Below are positions 24,767 through 31,967 of a stretch of 51,770 nt of DNA, in pieces. How positions within the stretch are numbered: position 1 is the first letter of the stretch; each line of letters opens with the position of its first letter. The DNA lies in NCBI GenBank assembly GCA_016929905.1, contig JAFGHX010000334.1, positions 1 through 51,770 on the forward strand. The letters are read 5' to 3'. The position numbers were made by a program, and so were the translations under genes. The DNA comes from Kiritimatiellia bacterium (GTDB taxonomy: Bacteria > Verrucomicrobiota > Kiritimatiellia > JAFGHX01). The notes beneath the pieces were generated by a model. That model was not told where the DNA came from and ran no database searches. It saw nothing but the letters and a program-made list of their open reading frames with translations.

Positions 24767-25063
24767 ATGTACTACCTCTACATTCTCCTTTGCTCCGACA
24801 ATTCCTACTACATCGGGGTTTCCAAGAATCCGACCGAGCGCGCACAGGCCCACAACACTGAAGCCACAGTGGCATACACCTGGACCCGGCGCCCAGTGAC
24901 GCTTGTCTACACCGAAGAACACCCCTCTCTCTCCTCGGCCCGCCGGCGGGAACACCAACTCAAGAACTGGTCACACGCCAAGAAAGGCGCTTTAGTCAAA
25001 CGCGACCGCACCAGACTCAAGCGATTGGCCAGGAGCCGGGAACGCGCCGTCCAGCCGCAGTGA
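24767..25063 (+). CDS. GIY-YIG domain endonuclease-like protein
   Basis: This 98-residue single-domain GIY-YIG protein belongs to the small UPF0213-like group. It starts MYYLYILLCSDNSYYIGVSK, which contains the two tyrosine strands of the motif, followed by the conserved NPTERAQAHN arginine/histidine region. A C-terminal pattern of SARRREHQLKNWSHAKKGAL follows, with the expected Glu. Members are nucleases of mostly unknown target and are often found beside tRNA genes. Here the gene begins 85 nt after tRNA-Ala and is the first gene of the putative island. Confidence 0.88.
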   Translation: MYYLYILLCSDNSYYIGVSKNPTERAQAHNTEATVAYTWTRRPVTLVYTEEHPSLSSARRREHQLKNWSHAKKGALVKRDRTRLKRLARSRERAVQPQ

Positions 25064-25563
25064 TGCGCTTTGCTCCCATGCCACACTCGCCTCTCCCTTC
25101 TGCCGAGATCTCGATTCGGCGTTCTTGTTTCGCACGCGCAGAAACGCTATGATGCGGGGCAGACGTCGAGAGTCAGGTGAACCATGCTTGTTAGGGAACC
25201 TATTTGTTCGAGCATCTGTTCGGAGTGACACGGAAGATAGGAAGGATTGGAGTCTCTTCGTCTTACTCTGCTTTGTCTTACTCTTCGTCTGGAGCCCGAC
25301 GGCACAGACGAACCATCGGTCCGACTGGAGGGCGAGGCTGTGCCGAGCCGCTTCCACGGGCAAGTCGAGGGCTGGCGGGCGGCTCGGCGCAGCCTTCCGC
25401 CGCGGGCGGACAGGCAGCCTTCCATGAGAAAGAACACCAAACGTTCCGGGGACGATTGACGACGGACTCCGAGCCCGGCGCTGGAGGATATCGGCGCGAA
25501 GACGCGCCGAATCCTCAGCGCCCCCGTTCTATGGATGGTGGAGGCGCTGAATAGGCTTGCGAA
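25064..25563. other. Intergenic region with dispersed repeats
   Basis: I see no convincing gene in this 500-bp gap. It contains gactggagggcgaggctgtg (25323-25342), which nearly matches 6192-6211, and a GC-rich stretch (25370-25430) of the kind seen in other intergenic repeats. A frame at 25125-25427 encodes one hydrophobic stretch but ends in repeat-derived sequence. Confidence 0.4.
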
Positions 25564-26292
25564 ATGAAGCAGCTCATTTGGATTCCGTTGATAACGGCGA
25601 CCTTCCTTGCCCTCGCCCACCCGTGCAAGGCTGAGGACCTGGAAGGAAGAGCCTATTCGCTGGCGTACCTCCATTGGATCAGGGAAAAGTACCACGACGA
25701 CACGGAAATGATGGAGCAAACCGTGCGCCACGAGCTCAACCTGCCCATGCTCAAGCTGCTCAACCTCGACTCAGACCACGTGCAGGCATTCTTCGACGGC
25801 GGTCGCGTGTATCGCGTCAAAGTCTTCAATATGCGTTCGGTGGTCGCAGGAAGGCCGTGGTTTGACTACGCGATCATGTTGACGGGCAAGGATCCGTTGT
25901 ACATCGAATCGGATTCGGACGCGGCCAAGGCGATTTCATTGCGGAAGAAGCCTATTGCGTCTGTCGACGATGTTGTGCAGCGACTGTTGGTGTTCGCTGA
26001 TCTCCGGGCATACAAGATCGGAGTTCGATCCCTCACGCTGGAAGATCCCAGGGAGATTCGGGCACTCATGAAGAAAGGAAAGCCGATCAAGCCCGAGAAG
26101 CTGGACGCGGACAACCCCGCCCACTGGAACTGGACCATCTGGGAGGAAAAGGAGAAATGGATCGTCGGCTGTGTACTGATGACGGACACCAACATCGAGG
26201 CACTGGAGCGATTCATCCTGGTCTTCAATGCCAACGGAGGCATGACTGTGGAGTACAGGAAATTGCTGGTTTCTTCCGGCGGCTACCTTTGA
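25564..26292 (+). CDS. Secreted protein of unknown function
   Basis: This 242-residue protein has a clear signal peptide (IWIPLITATFLALAHPCKA, cleavage near residue 23). I recognise no family. The mature region is mixed alpha/beta and includes YSLAYLHWIREKYHDD, a VQAFFDGGRVYRVKVFNMRS strand region and a tryptophan-rich stretch HWNWTIWEEKEKWIVGCVL near residues 194-212. Codon use and GC are lower than in the flanking chromosome, as elsewhere in the island. It precedes a frameshifted membrane gene by 22 nt, so the two may have formed an operon. Confidence 0.7.
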   Translation: MKQLIWIPLITATFLALAHPCKAEDLEGRAYSLAYLHWIREKYHDDTEMMEQTVRHELNLPMLKLLNLDSDHVQAFFDGGRVYRVKVFNMRSVVAGRPWFDYAIMLTGKDPLYIESDSDAAKAISLRKKPIASVDDVVQRLLVFADLRAYKIGVRSLTLEDPREIRALMKKGKPIKPEKLDADNPAHWNWTIWEEKEKWIVGCVLMTDTNIEALERFILVFNANGGMTVEYRKLLVSSGGYL

Positions 26293-26314
26293 AGGACACG
26301 AAGTAGGAGTTCAC

Positions 26315-26865
26315 ATGGATCGAGAAGGAGGCAATCGACTGCAGGGTTTCAGACCGAAAGGCGTTCTCATTGGCGTCGCCCTGTCGCTTCTCGTGTTGCT
26401 GGCGCTGGCTGTGCTGATCGCCGTGGCTCTGGTGCTCTTCAAGATTGTCCCCGAGGATTGGGAATCGGGCGACATGCGTACGATGAAATACGAGCTGTTG
26501 AAAAAGTACGAGTTGCACATCAAGCTCGGCGGGTTCCTGGTGTGGACGTCCCTAACGATCCTGGGGGCTTACGCCAGTGCAGCCTATACAGCAAATGCAA
26601 AGATGCTCAACGGACTGGCCGTGGGCGTGGTCTTCCGGAGGGCCACGTCATCACATCGGCGGACATCAAAGCGGCTCGCCTCCTCGCCCGATCCCTTCCC
26701 GAGGACATCATCATGGATCGCGACCTTGCGATGGTGCCGGGCAGCACGTTGTTGCGGGCCACGGAAGAGGGTCAGCCGATTACGAAATCCATGTTGAAGA
26801 ACATGACGCCCAAAGCCCGGGAATCCAGCCCTCTGCTGCAGGATTTGGATCTTGACGGCATGTAG
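26315..26865 (+). pseudogene. Frameshifted membrane protein with SAF-like C-terminal part
   Basis: The first frame (26315 to about 26635) encodes two or three membrane helices (GVLIGVALSLLVLLALAVLI and LGGFLVWTSLTILGAYASAA). It then loses sense, turning into arginine/serine-rich sequence. Another frame picks up at about 26636 with LPEGHVITSADIKAARLLA, then VPGSTLLRATEEGQPITKSM, ending at 26865. This second part resembles a SAF-type domain. The switch near 26630 means a frameshift, a deletion joining two genes, or a sequence error. The SAF assignment is tentative. Confidence 0.5.
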
Positions 26866-26923
26866 TGTAAGCGGAAGAAACACGCATGTGGCCAGGCACA
26901 TGAACCGGAGCGAGCGGCCATCC

Positions 26924-27538
26924 TCACGTACCTGCTTCTCGCAGGCTTCCCAGCATGCGCCCTATCTCCCGATAGCATTTGTCGAAGGAGTCGGATCTCC
27001 TGGCCATTTGCATGTCGAACACGGCCGTGAGCGCCGGTTGGTCAAGAGCCTCCGAGTACTTGCTCCCCGCCGGCATGCGACTCGAGAGCCATTCCTTTGC
27101 ACCTCGAACGCCCTCCGGGTCGCTCGGAGCGTCGAGATCACACGGAAGGCCGCGTTTACCGCGGAGCGATTCGGCTGCCGCAAGAAACCACGCCTCGTAT
27201 TCCCTTTTGGCTAGAACGACCGCAAGCTGCAGGTCGGGGCAGGCCTGCCGCGCCCGGCCCAACAGAGCGGGCCCGTCGTGCGCCGGACACCCATCCTCCC
27301 AATCGCAATCAACGACGACAAGGATACCGCCGGCGCCACCCAGCTTACGCCTTGCGAACTCCACCGATCGCTCCACCTCTCCCTCTCTCAGCAGCTTCGA
27401 TGCGGGAACACGGAGCGGAGGAAGGACTTGAGGCACAAAGCCCGGGTCGATGTCCCTGGCAATTCGCCGGACAAGTTCGGGGACGGCTTCGCATTCGCCG
27501 TGCCCCTCCACGATCGTAGCGACCCGTACGCTGCTCAT
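26924..27538 (-). CDS. DUF4276 family protein with TOPRIM-like motifs
   Basis: This 204-residue protein matches DUF4276. The N-terminal TIVEGHGECEAVPEL (E11-G12) and the strand ILVVVDCDWEDGC (D77, D79) reproduce the Glu and DxD elements of TOPRIM metal sites. They are followed by the family's LAKREYEAWFLAAAESL segment. Its ATG overlaps the stop of the AAA ATPase gene (ATGA at 27535-27538), so the two are translationally coupled. ATPase plus TOPRIM is the arrangement of OLD nucleases and, as two genes, of PARIS. A nuclease effector role is therefore inferred and has not been shown for this family member. Confidence 0.82.
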   Translation of the reverse strand: MSSVRVATIVEGHGECEAVPELVRRIARDIDPGFVPQVLPPLRVPASKLLREGEVERSVEFARRKLGGAGGILVVVDCDWEDGCPAHDGPALLGRARQACPDLQLAVVLAKREYEAWFLAAAESLRGKRGLPCDLDAPSDPEGVRGAKEWLSSRMPAGSKYSEALDQPALTAVFDMQMARRSDSFDKCYREIGRMLGSLREAGT

Positions 27539-28752
27539 CGTTCATACGCCCCAAAGAGATCCATCTGCTGCGGACGCAGTTCCTCCGTCGCCGCGTCGTC
27601 GGGCTCGAGTTGATTCAGACGCAGCAGTTCGCCCGCCGTGTACAAACGGTCCCGAATGGCCGTTCGCCCCGCTTTCTCCGGAGAGCCCATCACGGTCTCA
27701 CCGTTTCGACTGCTCACCGCCACAAGGCTCTCGTCGCTGATATCCTTGTCGTCGAGCAAGTCCGGGCTGTGACTGGTCACGGCCGTTTGCGTCGTTCGTG
27801 AGGCCAAGCGCAGACCGTCCCTGAGAACACCCGCCGCGCCGGGATGCACAGCCACCTCGGGCTCCTCGATTCCCACAAAAGACACCTTCTTCGGGTCGCC
27901 ATTGGCCGACTGAAACAGGGCGGTCAGTACGCCCAACGCACGCAGTGTGCCGTCGGACATGTTCTCGGCCATGAAACGCCACGGATCCTTGTTCGTGCCG
28001 ACCCGTTGGCGGAATTCCAGCGTTTCCTTCTTCCCAACGTGCCGTACGTCAACGTTCTGGATGCCAGGCACGACCTTCGAGAGAAAGCTGACAATACGTT
28101 TGTGCACGACATCGTTTTCCCTTTCGAGACACTTGAGAACGCTTGCAAGATTGCTTCCGTCCCGGTTGAGCACTTCACCCGTGTCGGGAGGCTGCAAATC
28201 GCGAATTTCGTCGGGATTCAAGTTGTAGAATCCCATGTGGGACAACGCATCGTACAGCGGACGAAACGCAGGCAGCCCCGCTGCCGCCACCAGGTACAAG
28301 CGATCGCTCAAAGCCGGGGGGACAACCTTGGCGGAGGACGTCTTCACATCCCCGCTCTCAACCGCATAGGATTGATCCGTCACTTCTTCACCCCTGAACA
28401 CCCGGCACTCTTCCTTCTGGACTTCAAAGCCGCCCTTCTTCTGCGCGCCGACCCGGAACGCGTACATACCCTCGGTTCCATCAGGCAGCCTCCAATCGAG
28501 GCGGATGCCGAAATGCGTAGGATGCCCCGAAGACCGGCGGCGCACCTCGTTGATGCCACCCCGCTCCCGCAACGCATGTTCCAGCGAGGTGTTCAACCCG
28601 TCGGCGACGAACCGCAAGGCGTCAAGAAAGTTGCTCTTGCCCGCGCCGTTGGGGCCAACCAGGAAAGTCAGCGGGCCCAGGCGCACGGAGCATTCCTTGA
28701 AGCTCTTGTAGTTGTTCAAGACAACCCGTTTCAGGAAGATCGGATCGGTCAT
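27535..28752 (-). CDS. AAA15/OLD-like ABC-type ATPase
   Basis: This 405-residue SMC/Rad50-like ATPase has Walker A GPNGAGKSN (residues 33-41), a signature-like ENMSDGTLRALG (about 265-276), Walker B VSFVGIEEPEVAVHPG (about 290-305) and a histidine switch AVTSHSPDLL. I chose the ATG at 28752 because it overlaps the stop of the upstream gene in an ATGA. A second start 12 nt upstream is possible. The middle part lacks a long coiled coil, which fits the AAA_21/AAA15 group and not Rad50. It lies in the fourth position of a five-gene operon and pairs with the TOPRIM-like protein. A defence role is inferred. Confidence 0.88.
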   Translation of the reverse strand: MTDPIFLKRVVLNNYKSFKECSVRLGPLTFLVGPNGAGKSNFLDALRFVADGLNTSLEHALRERGGINEVRRRSSGHPTHFGIRLDWRLPDGTEGMYAFRVGAQKKGGFEVQKEECRVFRGEEVTDQSYAVESGDVKTSSAKVVPPALSDRLYLVAAAGLPAFRPLYDALSHMGFYNLNPDEIRDLQPPDTGEVLNRDGSNLASVLKCLERENDVVHKRIVSFLSKVVPGIQNVDVRHVGKKETLEFRQRVGTNKDPWRFMAENMSDGTLRALGVLTALFQSANGDPKKVSFVGIEEPEVAVHPGAAGVLRDGLRLASRTTQTAVTSHSPDLLDDKDISDESLVAVSSRNGETVMGSPEKAGRTAIRDRLYTAGELLRLNQLEPDDAATEELRPQQMDLFGAYER

Positions 28753-29042
28753 GCACGCCTCCAATCGGGTCTGATCCTACCTTCTCCACGGCCCAAGCAC
28801 AAATCCAAAAGAGCCGCTAGTAGCGGCCAAAAGGAGAGGATAACAGGGGCAAAGAACAGTACGAAAAGGAATTCGGAACCGGACACCACCCGGAGCGAGC
28901 GGATGCAGGTTCCGACATACACGCCGAAAAGGTTTAGGCCTATCGGAATCGCCACGCCCACGACCAACCCGCTGAATATTCCGTCCGAACTCAAGCGTGG
29001 TTGAGCCAGCCGGTTCAGAATTCGCGTGAGTTTGGGGTTCAT
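28749..29042 (-). CDS. Small two-helix membrane protein
   Basis: This 97-residue protein of unknown family has two hydrophobic segments, about GLVVGVAIPIGLNLFGVYVG (30-49) and FLFVLFFAPVILSFWPLLAA (61-80), and basic ends. The ATG at 29042 lies one base after the stop of the upstream 131-aa gene. Its own stop overlaps the ATPase start in an ATGA. This spacing argues for a real gene expressed in fixed ratio with the ATPase. It might be a membrane-acting partner, but no function is known. Confidence 0.68.
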   Translation of the reverse strand: MNPKLTRILNRLAQPRLSSDGIFSGLVVGVAIPIGLNLFGVYVGTCIRSLRVVSGSEFLFVLFFAPVILSFWPLLAALLDLCLGRGEGRIRPDWRRA

Positions 29043-29043
29043 G

Positions 29044-29442
29044 TCACGGCTTCGGCTCGATCCCGTACTTCTTTCGCCACTTCGCAATCAACTTGTCGAG
29101 CCGCTCCTTCCCCGCATGCCAGTCGAAGCCCGGATCGAACTCACATTCACCCGGAGATTCCCCCATGATCGCCTCGTGCATCTCACCTTCCAGATCCACA
29201 TACTCGCCCGCTTGCAGTACTTCTTCCTTGAGGTCCTGCGGCATCAGAAGGTCCACGACCCAGTAGACCGGCGTTTCGTGGTAGAACAACCCACATTCCA
29301 TTCCCTCCTGATGAGCCTTCTGGAGATCCTTGATCCACGCAGAAATCCGGCTATCTGACCACCCAAGAAGGACCTTCAGAAGTGCCCGCCATACCTTTAC
29401 GTATGATTCGTAGAATTCGAATTTGTCGCCGGTCGTCTTCAT
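29044..29442 (-). CDS. Soluble hypothetical protein in the ATPase/TOPRIM operon
   Basis: This protein of about 131 residues starts at the ATG at 29442. A GTG 15 nt upstream is an alternative, but the GGGGAC sequence before the ATG fits a ribosome site. It is rich in aromatic and acidic residues (FEFYESYVKVWRALLKVLLG, then CGLFYHETPVYWVVDLLMPQ) and ends with a basic helix. No family is recognised. It has no membrane segment. One base separates its stop from the next start, showing translational coupling. Confidence 0.62.
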   Translation of the reverse strand: MKTTGDKFEFYESYVKVWRALLKVLLGWSDSRISAWIKDLQKAHQEGMECGLFYHETPVYWVVDLLMPQDLKEEVLQAGEYVDLEGEMHEAIMGESPGECEFDPGFDWHAGKERLDKLIAKWRKKYGIEPKP

Positions 29443-29469
29443 GGTGGCCGTCCCCACTTTCCCCGTCTC

Positions 29470-29559
29470 CTATGCATACCCCCACAACCAGTAGGCGGCC
29501 AGGACGATGAATACTCCGCCCAAGACCCAATAACGAATGGTGATCCTCCGCTTTCGCAT
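29470..29559 (-). CDS. 29-residue transmembrane peptide
   Basis: The ATG at 29559 is preceded by a good ribosome site (GGGAGG, about 6 nt upstream). It opens a 29-codon frame: a basic start MRKRRITIR, then one membrane helix (YWVLGGVFIVLAAYWLWGYA), then TAG. It ends 27 nt before the 131-aa gene. The size, signals and position suggest a real small membrane protein heading the five-gene operon. It is too short for standard gene callers. Its function is unknown. Confidence 0.5.
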   Translation of the reverse strand: MRKRRITIRYWVLGGVFIVLAAYWLWGYA

Positions 29560-29752
29560 GACCGCCTCCCGTACCCTTCGGGCCCGATCCTACTGTTTCT
29601 CCACGCGAAAAACAAATCAAACAAGACTTCCCGGCGACGCTTCTGGCCGCGAAACATCCCGAAAATTCGCCCGGCCCGTTGTGCAAATCGTGCCCGAAGA
29701 ACCCCTCTGCAGCGTCCCTGTGATCCCTCTTCCATTCGGGCCCAACCAGTGC

Positions 29753-29758
29753 TAGAAT
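29753..29758 (+). promoter_or_regulatory. Possible -10 box for the HEAT-lipoprotein operon
   Basis: TAGAAT at 29753-29758 matches five of six -10 consensus bases. It lies about 55 nt before the ATG at 29812, and a weak TTCCAT lies 17 nt upstream. The -35 is poor, so this is a weak prediction. Confidence 0.3.
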
Positions 29759-29811
29759 CCTATCCGGAAGGACGCAGGTGTGGGCCTTCCCCATCAACGT
29801 AAGGTCATCCC

Positions 29812-31953
29812 ATGTCGCGATATCGATTTGTAGTGCTGGTCTTGGTCGTTACGTGTTTCGGGGGAGTGTGCTGCTCCGGATCGACGAATCTGAACGGCAT
29901 TGCCGAATTGGTCGAGCAGTCGGCAGAAATGGGACCCGGCATATCGGACAAGGAAGACGAAGTCGCAGAGCACATTTGGAGCCTTGGGCCGGACGCCATC
30001 CCGTTCTTGCTGCGGTTGCTGAAACACGACAACGAGGATGTTCGGGATTTGGCTTCCTACATCGTCAGAAGCATCGAAGGCCTAGGCGAGGAGCATTTGG
30101 ATGCCTTGATTGAGTCGAGACTGAGAGGAGATGGATGGATTCCGCCCGCAATCGCTGGAATCGGCACTCCAAAGGCCATCCGTTTCCTGGTCGATGAGTT
30201 GAGGAAGGAGAAGCAGAGAAGTACCCAACTCACCGTGGCATTCGAGAATCTTGGAGAAAAGGCAATCCCGTACCTCCTCGGCCTCTACAAGGACACCCAG
30301 CCGTATGACGGGGACTTGTTCAGCGTGGTCGACTCCATACTGAAAGATCTCGGACACAAAGTCGAAGGGGCAATCGATCCGCTCATCAACATAGCGTCAG
30401 ACCAGCAGATTGATCGTCGCAAGAGGCGAGCCGCCGTTGATGCCCTGGGAAGCATGGGGCCATTGGCGAAGCGGTCTGTGCCTGTTCTCCAAGAGCTAGC
30501 AAGAACAGACCCCGAGACATTCTCGAACGCGGTTGAGATGGCAATCATCGAGATGCGTGTGCCAGAAGCTGCACGGATTCTCACAAGACATCTGGAGACG
30601 CATACAGACGTCTTCAGGCCCGCAGTCACCATCTACTGGATCGCTTCGCTCAAGGCGAACGGAAGATCCGCCGGCCCCACGCTCATCCGTTATCTGGCTG
30701 ACGATGATTGGGAGTTGAGGGTCCTGGCGGCTACTGCACTCGGGCATATCGGATACGCCGAAGCGAGCGGGGCCCTCCTCAGGCAGTTGGAGGGAGAGCA
30801 AGACTGGAGGCTCGTATACGCTTCTGCCGAATCACTTGGACGCCTCCACGTCAAGGACGCGATACCCGCCCTCGAGAGACTTTCAAAGTCACATTGGTAT
30901 CCGCCCGTCAGGACAGCGTCAGCAAAGGCGATCAATGTCATGAACGGCAAGTCGGCCTACGAGTCCGAGACGCGTCTCGACTTCTACGTATACGGGAACG
31001 TCAAGAGATTCGGCCACGGATTGGCAGCGAACACCGACCGAGGGAACACCCAAACCTTTGTGGGGCCGGAGGCGTATCTGACTGCGTCGGAATTAGAAGA
31101 GCTCGCATACGAGGGACCCATAGGCGACGGTAGAGATGGGCGGATTCGGAAACAGATTCCTGGCGTGGGCCTTAAGGTAGAGAACGGCTATTTGGTGGGG
31201 GCTGATCGCGGCGAATTTATGGGAGAGCTGGTTTTTGTGACCGCGTCTGGAAAGAAACAGACACTCATGCGTGAGAACATCGAGGGAATCCATCGGATGC
31301 CATGCGGTATCGTCGCAACAACCGGGCTCTGTCATATGGGAACGGATGAGGGAATACTCTACAAGATTGCGATGGACAAGAGCCGCGACTGGCATGCAAC
31401 GAAATGGAAGGCCTTGCCTGGAGATCCCTTATCTTCCCTGTTGCTTAAGGATGGCAGCCTTCTGGTGTTGTGCACGGGCGGGATGATCGTGGTTACCCCT
31501 GACGGCAACATCCGGATGGCAAGCGACAGACGGGATATGCCCTCGGTCCTCGACTGGATCGTGCGACGACTTCACGCCAGACGAGAGGTGCAGGAACTGA
31601 TTCTCGGCGAGCGGGAACATCCCTTTTTGTTAGACTTCTCAGCGGATGTGGATGGCAACGAAATCGTGATCGGCCTGTCTTGTGCCCCCCCCCCCGCCCA
31701 TAAAGCGAAAGAGATGCTTACAGCCATCCTATACGCAACCGAAGAGGCGGAAATGGCCATAGACGAGGAACTTGGCTGCCTCCAGTCTTTCGAGCCCAAG
31801 GTTCCGTTTCCATCCTATCGCTACGAACTATCCGGGCCGGGACTCGAAGTGCCCGCTATCAAGGCCGGGCTGGAGAAGGCGTTTGGATCGCCGGTGACGA
31901 AAACCCGTGAACAACCGCAGGAGCCTAGGCCTGATCCTGCTACTAAGAAGTGA
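29812..31953 (+). CDS. HEAT-repeat lipoprotein/exported protein
   Basis: This 713-residue protein has an N-terminal export signal (FVVLVLVVTCFGGVCCSG; a Cys near 20-21 could be lipidated). HEAT-like helical repeats span about residues 30-385 (for example LGPDAIPFLLRLLKHDNEDV, LRVLAATALGHIGYAEASGA). A beta-rich region (about 390-610) with propeller-like strands (GELVFVTASGKKQTL, DGSLLVLCTGGMIVVTPDG) and a proline-rich tail follow. An AAGG ribosome site precedes the ATG. An 11-base C tract lies inside the coding sequence (31685-31695). The metalloprotease gene follows 14 nt later. HEAT repeats bind proteins, but the partner is unknown. Confidence 0.78.
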   Translation: MSRYRFVVLVLVVTCFGGVCCSGSTNLNGIAELVEQSAEMGPGISDKEDEVAEHIWSLGPDAIPFLLRLLKHDNEDVRDLASYIVRSIEGLGEEHLDALIESRLRGDGWIPPAIAGIGTPKAIRFLVDELRKEKQRSTQLTVAFENLGEKAIPYLLGLYKDTQPYDGDLFSVVDSILKDLGHKVEGAIDPLINIASDQQIDRRKRRAAVDALGSMGPLAKRSVPVLQELARTDPETFSNAVEMAIIEMRVPEAARILTRHLETHTDVFRPAVTIYWIASLKANGRSAGPTLIRYLADDDWELRVLAATALGHIGYAEASGALLRQLEGEQDWRLVYASAESLGRLHVKDAIPALERLSKSHWYPPVRTASAKAINVMNGKSAYESETRLDFYVYGNVKRFGHGLAANTDRGNTQTFVGPEAYLTASELEELAYEGPIGDGRDGRIRKQIPGVGLKVENGYLVGADRGEFMGELVFVTASGKKQTLMRENIEGIHRMPCGIVATTGLCHMGTDEGILYKIAMDKSRDWHATKWKALPGDPLSSLLLKDGSLLVLCTGGMIVVTPDGNIRMASDRRDMPSVLDWIVRRLHARREVQELILGEREHPFLLDFSADVDGNEIVIGLSCAPPPAHKAKEMLTAILYATEEAEMAIDEELGCLQSFEPKVPFPSYRYELSGPGLEVPAIKAGLEKAFGSPVTKTREQPQEPRPDPATKK
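31685..31695 (+). repeat. C11 homopolymer inside the HEAT-lipoprotein gene
   Basis: Eleven consecutive C residues encode part of the SCAPPPAH segment near residue 628. Slippage by one base would replace the last 80 or so residues. The tract is either a contingency-type site or an assembly-error risk. Confidence 0.7.
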
Positions 31954-31967
31954 TCGGGTAGAGAACC

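Noticed and set aside
24498..24958. Minus-strand frames near tRNA-Ala
   Set aside because: They are translations of tRNA-Ala and its hairpin and the antisense of the GIY-YIG gene.
25125..25427. Plus-strand 100-codon frame with one hydrophobic stretch
   Set aside because: The end is translated dispersed repeat and the start region lacks a ribosome site. A gene remnant cannot be excluded.
27844..29004. Plus-strand 386-codon frame
   Set aside because: It is the antisense of the AAA ATPase, whose Walker motifs establish the minus strand as coding.
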